A stretch of 5,651 nt of DNA from Lachnospiraceae bacterium (lineage in GTDB: Bacteria; Bacillota_A; Clostridia; Lachnospirales; Lachnospiraceae). The notes below the pieces were generated by a model, which searched no databases, was not told the origin of the DNA, and saw only the letters and a list, made by a program, of their open reading frames with translations. The translations under genes and the position numbers were made by a program. Shown piece after piece: positions 1 through 5,309 of the stretch (position 1 is the first letter of the stretch; each line of letters begins with the position of its first letter). Location of the stretch: assembly GCA_017613055.1 (NCBI GenBank), contig JAGAES010000034.1, positions 1 to 5,651 on the forward strand. The letters are read 5' to 3'.

Positions 1-3
1 GGT

Positions 4-22
4 ATAGCAAAATTGCTATTTT
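4..22 (+). repeat. Small AT-rich inverted repeat with T-run
   Basis: ATAGCAA (4-10) and TTGCTAT (13-19) are perfect inverted copies separated by AA, followed by TTT (20-22). It could be a weak terminator of something upstream, or part of a structured leader before the RT gene. The window edge prevents a decision. Confidence 0.35.
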
Positions 23-50
23 AAAGCACTTCTTCTCTAACCATAAGAGT

Positions 51-58
51 AAAGGAGG
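51..58 (+). promoter_or_regulatory. Ribosome binding site for TTG start at 65
   Basis: AAAGGAGG is a near-ideal SD 6 nt before TTG 65. The next in-frame start, ATG 95, has only GGA at 88-90 as a possible SD. This favours TTG 65, but the site lies in the 5' arm of a stable hairpin, so it may be a chance overlap with a terminator. Confidence 0.5.
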
Positions 59-84
59 CCCCGCTTGCGGGAGACCTCCTTTTT
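51..84 (+). terminator. Terminator-like hairpin overlapping the RT ribosome site and TTG start
   Basis: AAAGGAGG (51-58) pairs with CCTCCTTT (75-82) and CCCG (60-63) with CGGG (68-71), leaving small bulges and a CTTG apical loop; five T residues (80-84) end it. It has the form of an intrinsic terminator for a gene upstream of the window. The left arm is also a perfect SD and the apical loop holds the candidate TTG start of the RT gene, so the hairpin could equally act as an attenuator or translational lock on the RT. Confidence 0.65.
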
Positions 85-1309
85 ATCGGATTTTATGAAG
101 GATTTTTTAGAGACCATCGGCGACGGCAGTCAGTGGGAACGCTTCTACGAATACTGCAAAGCCGGGGAACATGTAACGAAACAGGAACTCTCGGAACTGC
201 GGCAGTTTATCGACTGCGGCAGTTTTTTGACGTGGGATGAAAACTTCCGCGCGGGGAAACCGTTCCCGTATGCGGAAAGAACGGTTCTTAACAAGAAGGG
301 GACCGATAAGAAACGCGTCGTCTATATGTTTCCGGGCGAAGCAGGGACTGTGCTTAAGTACCTCTCCTACCGGCTGCATGAGTATGACGGCATCTTCTCG
401 GATAACCTGTTCTCGTTCCGCGTGAACCGCGGCGTGAAGAAGGCGGTCGGGGATTTGCTTTCCGTGCCGGGGCTTTCCGGAAAGTACGTATATAAGCTTG
501 ATATTCACGATTATTTCAATTCGGTCGACGTCGAGCGGATCATTCCGCTGATTGAGCGGGTGCTCGGGGCGGAGCAGCCGCGGTTCTGCGGATTCCTGAA
601 GGCATTTCTCCGGAATCCTTACGTGACGGACGGCGGGAATATCATTGAAGACCGGAAGGGCATCATGGCCGGCAATTCGCTGTCCTCATTTCTCGCAAAT
701 CTGTACCTTTCGGACATGGACCGGTACTTCTCGGAGCAAGGGGCCGTCTACGCGCGCTACTCGGACGACATCATCGTGATGGCGGATACGCACGAGGAAC
801 TTGAGCAGTACCGCGAGGAGATTCTTACAAGGCTTTCCGACAAGGACATGACCGTCAACCCGAAGAAGGTGTTCTATGCAAAGCCCGGCGAGCCGTGGGA
901 TTTCCTCGGAATCACCTACCATGCGGGCAAGGTTGACGTGGCGCGGGCATCGGTTGAGAAGATGAAGGGGAAGATCCGCCGCAAGGCGCGGGCGCTGTAC
1001 CGCTGGAAGGTTAAGAAGGGCGCGTCCGACGAGCAGGCAATCCGCGCGTACATCCGGCATTTCAACCGCAAATTCTACGACAACCCGAACAAAAGCGAGC
1101 TCACCTGGTGCCGCTGGTTCTTCCCGGTCATCAACACCGACGAGAGCCTTAAGGAGCTGGACGCGTACCTTCTTGAGAACATCCGCTTCCTTGCGACCGG
1201 CAGGCACACGAAAGCCAATTACCGCCTGCGTTACGAGACAATCAAGGACTACGGTTTCCGAAGCCTTGTGCACGAATACTACGCAATTGCAAACGCTCCG
1301 TCGATGTGA
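65..1309 (+). CDS. Reverse transcriptase (RNA-directed DNA polymerase), unclassified group
   Basis: Encodes a 414-residue reverse transcriptase that would copy an RNA template into DNA in the cytoplasm. Counting from the TTG at 65: fingers motifs around KKRVVY (82-87) and SDNLFSFR (112-119); motif A LDIHDYFNSVD with the first catalytic Asp at 146; motif B GIMAGNSLSSFLANLYL (199-215); motif C RYSDD with Asp 234 and 235; FLG (280-282) as motif E. A basic segment (299-320) and about 95 further residues form a thumb-like C-terminus. I see no HNH endonuclease or clear maturase domain, so an intact group II intron protein is unlikely, and retron hallmarks are absent. The start is uncertain: TTG 65 has a perfect SD (AAAGGAGG, 6-nt spacer) while ATG 95 has only a weak one. 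Codon use matches the neighbouring genes. The family is certain; the biological role is unknown. Confidence 0.93.
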   Translation: MRETSFLSDFMKDFLETIGDGSQWERFYEYCKAGEHVTKQELSELRQFIDCGSFLTWDENFRAGKPFPYAERTVLNKKGTDKKRVVYMFPGEAGTVLKYLSYRLHEYDGIFSDNLFSFRVNRGVKKAVGDLLSVPGLSGKYVYKLDIHDYFNSVDVERIIPLIERVLGAEQPRFCGFLKAFLRNPYVTDGGNIIEDRKGIMAGNSLSSFLANLYLSDMDRYFSEQGAVYARYSDDIIVMADTHEELEQYREEILTRLSDKDMTVNPKKVFYAKPGEPWDFLGITYHAGKVDVARASVEKMKGKIRRKARALYRWKVKKGASDEQAIRAYIRHFNRKFYDNPNKSELTWCRWFFPVINTDESLKELDAYLLENIRFLATGRHTKANYRLRYETIKDYGFRSLVHEYYAIANAPSM

Positions 1310-1315
1310 TAAAAT
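1287..1315 (+). promoter_or_regulatory. Candidate promoter for the carboxypeptidase gene, possibly giving a leaderless mRNA
   Basis: TTGCAA (1287-1292), a 17-nt spacer, then TAAAAT (1310-1315) preceded by TGA, which supplies an extended -10 TG. It overlaps the last codons and stop of the RT gene. Transcription 7-8 nt downstream of the -10 would begin at or next to ATG 1323, which would explain why no SD precedes the gene. Found by eye only. Confidence 0.4.
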
Positions 1316-2837
1316 GATTAGTATGAGAAAGAATGTCCAAAACCGAATCGCGAGCATCCTGATTGCGGTCCTCCTCCTGATTACGGAGGCGGGCGGCAGC
1401 TTCTTTGCGTGCTTCCGCGGAGCCGCCGCGGAGGAGGGTGAGGAAGAGAAGCCGATCCCGACGATCGAAGCGATTCTTAAGGGCGGGCCCGCCGTCAGCG
1501 CAAAGGCGGGAATCGTTATGGAAGTCCGCTCGGGCGCCATTCTTTTTGCGAAAAATGCGACGGAATCCCTTCCGCCGATTAGCCTGACGAAGCTTATGAC
1601 CGCGCTTCTTGTTCTTGAAGAAGCGAACATGACCGATACGGTCAAGTGCTCGTATGCGTCGATTAACGGAATCGGAAGCAAAGTGACGCGAGTCGGTCTT
1701 GTCGCAGACGAACGCCTTGCGGTCGAGGACATGCTGTACGCCTGTCTCGTTGCGTCGGCCGACGAAGCAACATATGCGCTCGGCGAGCACACTGGCGGAA
1801 GCATGCGGAAGTTTTTGAAGATGATGAACGCCCGGATGGAGCAGCTCGGCGGCGTGAATACGACATTTAACAGCGCGACCGGAACCGGCGGAACGACCCA
1901 GACTAGCTGCGCGTACGATATTGCGCTGATTGCGAGCAAGCTCGGCATGCGGAATGATTTCCTGCAGATTGCCGGCGTCAAATGGTATCAGATTCCCCAG
2001 ACGAACCTGAAGGAATCGCGTACCATCGCACAGACGCACAAATTCATCCGGCAGACCTTGAAATACGATTTTGCGATAGCGGGCAAGTCGGGCGGAGCAG
2101 CACCCGACGGGACCTACAATCTCTGCACCTACGCGGAGCGCGACGGCATGCGGCTCGTCGCCATTGTAATGGGAAGCGCCTCCGACGAGGCGTCCTACGA
2201 TGACTCCGTAACGATGCTTAATTATGCTTTTGAGAACTACAAATGCTACACGATGCGCGCCTTAGAGCGCACGATCGACCCGGATTACGCGGGTTTCTTC
2301 AGCGAATGCCAGATGTTTACAGGCAAGGAACATGACACGCTTTCGATTGACCCCGCCGCGACCGTTGTGGTTCCGCACGGAGCCGACCTGACGAAGATCA
2401 GTAAGAAGGTCGAGTATATTGTTCCTGAGGATTATGTCCACGGGGAGAATGTAATCGGGCGGCTCGAGTTCTTCTATGAGGATGCCGCAATCGGCACGAC
2501 GGACATCATCTTCTACGACGAGGAGTATCCGCTTTCCCAGAAGGATTTCAACGCGATGTGGCCGAAGTTCCTGCTGTCACCGTCGCTTCTTGAATCGGTG
2601 GGCGGACCGGGAACCGCGACTGTTGTCAAATTGACCGGAACGAAGAAGGCTACGCCGACTCCGACGCCGCTTCCGAAGAGCGTAATACGCTGGGAAGGTA
2701 CGTCGAAACAGGCGGCCGCGACTAGAGCGGGAGTCATATTCGGGGCAATCTTCATCGGTTTGATTGTCCTTGTCTATATTGTCGTCCCGATGATTGTGAT
2801 GCGGCGTGCGCCGAAGAGTAAAGTGAGAAGAAGATAA
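1314..2837 (+). CDS. D-alanyl-D-alanine carboxypeptidase (PBP5-like, peptidase S11), membrane anchored
   Basis: Probably trims the terminal D-Ala from peptidoglycan stem peptides outside the membrane, limiting cross-linking. Counting from ATG 1314 (507 residues): signal peptide with a basic start and hydrophobic core (about 12-34, likely cut near AAA-EE at 37-41); S11 domain with SLTK at 90-93 (nucleophile Ser90, Lys93), SAD at 148-150 and KSG at 258-260; a beta-rich stalk-like region (about 320-440); a proline/threonine linker (about 447-454); and a C-terminal membrane helix (472-496) with a basic tail. Second and third motifs deviate from the usual SxN and KTG. ATG 1323 is an alternative start giving 504 residues; neither start has an SD. 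The gene lies 4 nt after the RT stop, so it may be coupled to it, and it may also have its own promoter. It resembles dacA/dacF products. Confidence 0.92.
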   Translation: MISMRKNVQNRIASILIAVLLLITEAGGSFFACFRGAAAEEGEEEKPIPTIEAILKGGPAVSAKAGIVMEVRSGAILFAKNATESLPPISLTKLMTALLVLEEANMTDTVKCSYASINGIGSKVTRVGLVADERLAVEDMLYACLVASADEATYALGEHTGGSMRKFLKMMNARMEQLGGVNTTFNSATGTGGTTQTSCAYDIALIASKLGMRNDFLQIAGVKWYQIPQTNLKESRTIAQTHKFIRQTLKYDFAIAGKSGGAAPDGTYNLCTYAERDGMRLVAIVMGSASDEASYDDSVTMLNYAFENYKCYTMRALERTIDPDYAGFFSECQMFTGKEHDTLSIDPAATVVVPHGADLTKISKKVEYIVPEDYVHGENVIGRLEFFYEDAAIGTTDIIFYDEEYPLSQKDFNAMWPKFLLSPSLLESVGGPGTATVVKLTGTKKATPTPTPLPKSVIRWEGTSKQAAATRAGVIFGAIFIGLIVLVYIVVPMIVMRRAPKSKVRRR

Positions 2838-2868
2838 GAAAAACGGCGGGGAGTGATTCCCCGCCGTT
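2838..2868. terminator. Bidirectional intrinsic terminator between convergent genes
   Basis: AACGGCGGGGA (2842-2852) and TCCCCGCCGTT (2858-2868) form a perfect 11-bp stem with a 5-nt loop. Read on the minus strand the stem is followed by an uninterrupted T-run, so it is a strong terminator for the ATPase-araD unit. On the plus strand the stop at 2837 precedes it and the downstream tract is only moderately T-rich (TTCCTGTTT), so it is weaker there. Confidence 0.9.
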
Positions 2869-2873
2869 CCTGT

Positions 2874-3569
2874 TTAATTCTGTCCGTAATAGGCGTTCTT
2901 TCCGTGTTTTCTTAAGTAGTGCTTATCGAGCAGCGCCTGCTGCATGCAGGGCGTGTCGCCGACGAGCAGCGCACTGTTCAGCGCCATGAACGCGACCTCC
3001 TCGAGAACGACCGCATTGTGAACGGCTTCGGCCGCGTCCTTGCCCCAGGTGAACGGACCGTGGGAGCGGACCAGGACAGCCGGGATGTCCGGCGGATTGA
3101 TGCCGCGGTTTTTAAACGTTTCGATGATCACATTTCCCGTCTCAAGCTCATATGCGCCGCCGATTTCCTCTTCGGTCATGTAGCGCGTGCAGGGGATGTC
3201 TCCGTAGAAATAGTCGCCGTGCGTCGTGCCGCCCGCGACGATGTCCGAACCGGCCTGCGCAAACGTTGTTGCGTAACGGCTGTGCGTATGCACAACGCCG
3301 CCGATCTCCGGCCATGCGCGGTAGAGCGCTACGTGCGTAGGAGTGTCGGAAGAGGGTTTCCACCGACCTTCAACGACCTTGCCGTCGAGGTCGACGACAA
3401 CCATATCGTCGACGGTCATGTTGTCGTAGGAAACGCCGGAGGGCTTAATCACGACAAGTCCCTTCTCGCGGTCGATTCCGGACACGTTGCCCCAGGTAAA
3501 GGTAATCAATCCGTGCTTCGGAAGCAGAAGATTCGCCTCTAAAACGTCTTTCTTTAATTGCTCTAACAT
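2874..3569 (-). CDS. araD: L-ribulose-5-phosphate 4-epimerase
   Basis: Interconverts L-ribulose 5-phosphate and D-xylulose 5-phosphate, feeding L-arabinose (or, for paralogues such as UlaF, L-ascorbate) into the pentose phosphate pathway; cytosolic and metal dependent. The 231 residues match the length of E. coli AraD, as remembered, and closely follow its sequence: LPKH and TWGNVS near the N-terminus, IKPSG (41-45), KPSSDTPTH (71-79), VHTHSR (93-98), [11 protein letters not shown] (119-129), SHGPF (169-173) and DKHYLRKHG near the end. Expected metal ligands His94, His96 and His170 are present, as are Asp75, Asp119 and Tyr228 at the positions of known catalytic residues. GGAGG at 3575-3579 sits 5 nt before ATG 3569. 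It follows the ABC ATPase by 17 nt; no araA or araB is in view. Confidence 0.97.
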   Translation of the reverse strand: MLEQLKKDVLEANLLLPKHGLITFTWGNVSGIDREKGLVVIKPSGVSYDNMTVDDMVVVDLDGKVVEGRWKPSSDTPTHVALYRAWPEIGGVVHTHSRYATTFAQAGSDIVAGGTTHGDYFYGDIPCTRYMTEEEIGGAYELETGNVIIETFKNRGINPPDIPAVLVRSHGPFTWGKDAAEAVHNAVVLEEVAFMALNSALLVGDTPCMQQALLDKHYLRKHGKNAYYGQN

Positions 3570-3574
3570 ATTAA

Positions 3575-3579
3575 CCTCC
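3575..3579 (-). promoter_or_regulatory. Ribosome binding site of araD
   Basis: Read on the minus strand, GGAGG followed by a 5-nt spacer precedes ATG at 3569. It lies in the 17-nt gap after the ATPase stop codon, so araD can be translated independently from a shared message. Confidence 0.85.
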
Positions 3580-3586
3580 GTATCAA

Positions 3587-4327
3587 TCAGTCGTCCGGGA
3601 AGAAGATCTTCGAGATGTCATTGGCCATATAGGCTGCCGGCGTTCCGAAGAAATACCGGTCCTTGGCAATATGAAGAATCTTCGTGGACGGCACAATGGT
3701 TTTTGCGATGTCATGTGAGATCACAATGACGGTCATTCCCTGCTTCTTATGAAGCTCCGTGAGCGAATCGTAAAGCTCCGCGGTTGCGGCGGGATCGAGG
3801 CCGGTTACCGGCTCGTCAAGCATGAGAATCTCGTGTGCCGCAAGAAGCGCGCGGGCCAAGAGCACTCTCTGCTGCTGCCCTCCGGAGAGGTCGCGGTAAC
3901 TCCGGCTCCGAAGCTCGGTGATATGAAGCTGTTCCATAACCTCCGCCGCACGGGCCTTCTCTTCCTTTCGGAAGAAGGGCCGAAAGCCTGTCTGCGCAAG
4001 GAAACCGGACATTACAACCTCCGAAACCGTTGCCGGGAAATCCTTCTGCAAAGCCGTCTGCTGCGGCAGGTAGCCGATGCATCCGCTTCCCCTTGAGCAG
4101 TTCACGGAAACCGTTCCGGAAAGGGGCTTGATGAGCCCGAGCATCGCCTTCATGAGCGTTGACTTACCGGAGCCGTTCTCGCCGATAATGCTCAGATACT
4201 CGCCGGGATAGAGTTCGAACGACAGATCCTTGATTACCGTCCGGTTTTCATAGCCGAGCGAGGCATCTTTACAGGTCAGAATCGGGGTGTGGCTGTCACA
4301 GCAGCAATCGTTTTTCATAATCGTCAC
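3587..4327 (-). CDS. ZnuC-like metal ABC transporter ATP-binding protein
   Basis: Cytoplasmic ATPase subunit that would power uptake of a divalent metal, most likely zinc or manganese, with a membrane permease and binding protein. All ABC motifs are intact (numbering from GTG 4327, 246 residues): Walker [10 protein letters not shown] (49-57), Q-loop in GYLPQQ (85-90), signature LSGGQQQR (147-154), Walker B ILMLDEP (167-173), D-loop GLD (176-178), switch His205. The N-terminus carries CCC at 8-10 plus Asp11 and His13, a plausible metal-binding tail. The start is either GTG 4327 (GGAG with a 5-nt spacer) or ATG 4318 (14-nt spacer); GTG fits better. No permease or binding-protein gene adjoins it: araD follows and the upstream gene is divergent. 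Assignment to the zinc/manganese group is from overall resemblance; substrate is inferred. Confidence 0.93.
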   Translation of the reverse strand: MTIMKNDCCCDSHTPILTCKDASLGYENRTVIKDLSFELYPGEYLSIIGENGSGKSTLMKAMLGLIKPLSGTVSVNCSRGSGCIGYLPQQTALQKDFPATVSEVVMSGFLAQTGFRPFFRKEEKARAAEVMEQLHITELRSRSYRDLSGGQQQRVLLARALLAAHEILMLDEPVTGLDPAATAELYDSLTELHKKQGMTVIVISHDIAKTIVPSTKILHIAKDRYFFGTPAAYMANDISKIFFPDD

Positions 4328-4341
4328 CGTTTCTCCATTCT

Positions 4342-4356
4342 CCCGGTCATTCCGGG
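4342..4356 (-). repeat. Inverted repeat at the 5' end of the ATPase leader
   Basis: CCCGG (4342-4346) and CCGGG (4352-4356) flank a 5-nt loop. It lies between the predicted transcription start (about 4359) and the SD (4331-4336), so it could be a 5' stabilising hairpin or a small operator. No match to a Zur, MntR or AdcR consensus was recognised. Confidence 0.4.
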
Positions 4357-4365
4357 GACAGGTAC

Positions 4366-4394
4366 ATTTTAGTTTAGAAGCCCGTCTTTGTCAA
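4366..4394 (-). promoter_or_regulatory. Promoter of the ATPase-araD unit
   Basis: On the minus strand a perfect -35 TTGACA (4389-4394), a 17-nt spacer and -10 TAAAAT (4366-4371). The start of transcription would be near 4359, giving a leader of about 30 nt before the GTG start at 4327. This is the best promoter match in the window. Confidence 0.85.
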
Positions 4395-4418
4395 TCCGTT
4401 CGGGCAAGAGACGCGAAT

Positions 4419-4453
4419 TTGTTCTTGCAAAACCACGCAAAGTATAGTATAGT
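4419..4453 (+). promoter_or_regulatory. Promoter(s) of the zinc-ribbon membrane protein gene
   Basis: TTGCAA (4425-4430), a 17-nt spacer and TATAGT (4448-4453) form a good sigma-A-type promoter, with a start near 4460. A second, overlapping pair is TTGTTC (4419-4424), 18 nt, TATAGT (4443-4448). The -10 element is thus duplicated in the run AGTATAGTATAGT, so two start sites about 5 nt apart are possible. Confidence 0.75.
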
Positions 4454-4481
4454 AAAGTCAGCGTTGGTTTATACAACAACG

Positions 4482-4497
4482 GAATTTTATAAAATTC
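4482..4497. repeat. Perfect 16-bp palindrome in the leader of the zinc-ribbon gene
   Basis: GAATTTTATAAAATTC is a perfect palindrome ending one base before the SD AGGAAGG (4498-4504). As RNA it could form a 6-bp AU-rich stem beside the ribosome site; as DNA it has the symmetry of a dimeric repressor site downstream of the promoter. No known operator consensus was recognised. Confidence 0.6.
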
Positions 4498-4504
4498 AGG
4501 AAGG
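4498..4504 (+). promoter_or_regulatory. Ribosome binding site fixing the start at 4514
   Basis: AGGAAGG directly abuts ATG 4505, leaving no spacer, but lies 9 nt before ATG 4514. The latter also begins the protein with MFCTKCG, the usual start of this zinc-ribbon class, so 4514 is preferred. Confidence 0.75.
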
Positions 4505-4513
4505 ATGAGAGAA

Positions 4514-5230
4514 ATGTTTTGTACGAAATGCGGTAAGCAGGTTGCAGACGGTTCGCTTGTTTGTCCTTATTGCGGTAACGCTTTAGCAGCTCCTCAGGCA
4601 GCTCCTCAGGCAGCTCCTCAGGCAGCTCCTCAGCCGATGCAGGCTGTAAACAATTTTGCCGGCAATGTGGGCAACGTGGTTAACAAGGCAAAGAAGGGCG
4701 ATAAGAAGAGCCTTATCATCGCCATCGTAGCGATTGTTGTTGTATTGGCAGTTGTTATCGGTTTGGTTAAGCTTCTGTTCGGCAACGGTCCGAAGAGCGT
4801 TGTTAAGAACTACTTGAAGAAGGCTGAATCTCTTTCGAATAAGAGAGAAGACCTCCTTTCCAAGTACCTCCTTCAGTACAACAAGAAGGCCCAGAAGAAG
4901 CTCGGTCTGGACGACGATGATGACGAAGACGATGATGTCAAGACCAGCTGGAAGATTACGAAGACCAAGACCTACGGTAAGAAAGACGATGTTACCGAAG
5001 GTGCAAGAGCCGTCATTAAGAGTTTGAAGGGCGACGAGGACAAGGTTCAGAAGGCAGCCATCGTAGAAGTTACGACGACTACCAAGAAGGACGGTGACAA
5101 GGATAAGACCAAAGAATACTATCTGCTTGTTAAGGTAGGCGGAAAGTGGTATATTCTTGATGATCTCGGCTCTAGATATGAGAATCTCAACGATGCCGCT
5201 CAGGCTATTGAGGCTCTTGCAGAGGACTAA
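4514..5230 (+). CDS. Zinc-ribbon, single-pass membrane protein of unknown function
   Basis: 238 residues. An N-terminal zinc ribbon (Cys3, Cys6, Cys17, Cys20; two CxxC knuckles) is followed by four AAPQ repeats (25-40), a basic segment, one membrane helix (about 67-89) and a C-terminal domain of about 145 residues. By the positive-inside rule the zinc ribbon should be cytoplasmic and the C-terminal domain outside. That domain has an acidic run of nine residues (133-141), many lysines, and ends with a strand pattern YYLLVKVGGKWYILDD like small NTF2-like or DUF4878-type domains; this likeness is an inference. Compared with the GC-rich neighbours it prefers GTT, GCT, AAG and CTT-type codons, which may mean high expression. 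It has its own promoter and a strong terminator. No biochemical role can be assigned. Confidence 0.88.
   Translation: MFCTKCGKQVADGSLVCPYCGNALAAPQAAPQAAPQAAPQPMQAVNNFAGNVGNVVNKAKKGDKKSLIIAIVAIVVVLAVVIGLVKLLFGNGPKSVVKNYLKKAESLSNKREDLLSKYLLQYNKKAQKKLGLDDDDDEDDDVKTSWKITKTKTYGKKDDVTEGARAVIKSLKGDEDKVQKAAIVEVTTTTKKDGDKDKTKEYYLLVKVGGKWYILDDLGSRYENLNDAAQAIEALAED
4586..4633 (+). repeat. Four perfect 12-bp tandem repeats encoding AAPQ
   Basis: GCAGCTCCTCAG occurs four times with no mismatch and in frame, giving a flexible Ala-Ala-Pro-Gln linker between the zinc ribbon and the membrane helix. Identity at every third codon position points to recent slippage or unequal exchange; copy number may vary between strains without breaking the frame. 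Confidence 0.97.
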
Positions 5231-5264
5231 TCCTTAGAGTTTTAGAAATTCAGACATGACATTT

Positions 5265-5297
5265 CCCGGGGCGTAATCCTGCGTCCCGGGTTTTTTT
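5265..5297 (+). terminator. Intrinsic terminator after the zinc-ribbon gene
   Basis: CCCGGGGCG (5265-5273) pairs with CGTCCCGGG (5282-5290) through nine pairs including one G-U, with an 8-nt loop and seven T residues (5291-5297). It begins 35 nt after the stop codon and ends only 12 nt before the next start codon. Confidence 0.92.
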
Positions 5298-5303
5298 AAG
5301 GGG
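5298..5303 (+). promoter_or_regulatory. Ribosome binding site of the last gene
   Basis: AAGGGG with a 6-nt spacer precedes ATG 5310. It begins on the base after the T-run of the terminator. ATG 5325 is the other candidate start but has AGAAGG with no spacer, so 5310 is preferred. Confidence 0.65.
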
Positions 5304-5309
5304 TTCGGT

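Noticed and set aside
13..41. Promoter for the RT gene (TTGCTA, 17 nt, TCTAAC)
   Set aside because: Both hexamers match consensus at only four of six positions, and the -35 lies in an inverted repeat. Too weak to list as a feature.
1..95. Retron with msr/msd RNA upstream of the RT
   Set aside because: Only 64 bases precede the candidate start, with no long msd-like hairpin or matching a1/a2 ends, and the RT lacks an obvious retron VTG-type motif.
1..1309. Diversity-generating retroelement
   Set aside because: No pair of long near-identical repeats differing at adenines and no target gene with a C-type lectin domain were seen. The motif B likeness alone is not enough.
686..1981. Long minus-strand open frame antisense to the RT and carboxypeptidase genes
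   Set aside because: It spans the junction of two well-supported genes, its translation is low-complexity (Arg, Ala, Ser, Val rich) with no family motif, and such frames are expected opposite GC-rich codons.
2919..3542. 207-codon plus-strand open frame opposite araD
   Set aside because: araD on the other strand matches a known enzyme along its full length. The plus-strand product has no recognisable motif and is an Arg/Val/Asp-rich mirror.
4328..4400. Zur, MntR or AdcR operator for the metal ATPase
   Set aside because: No sequence resembling the known consensus palindromes was found around the minus-strand promoter; only a 5-bp CCCGG/CCGGG hairpin is present.
4287..4508. Small plus-strand frame covering the ATPase start and the intergenic region
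   Set aside because: It runs through both promoters and the palindrome, has no SD of note and encodes no recognisable protein.
4586..4633. CRISPR-like repeat array
   Set aside because: The 12-bp units are directly adjacent with no spacers and encode an in-frame AAPQ linker.
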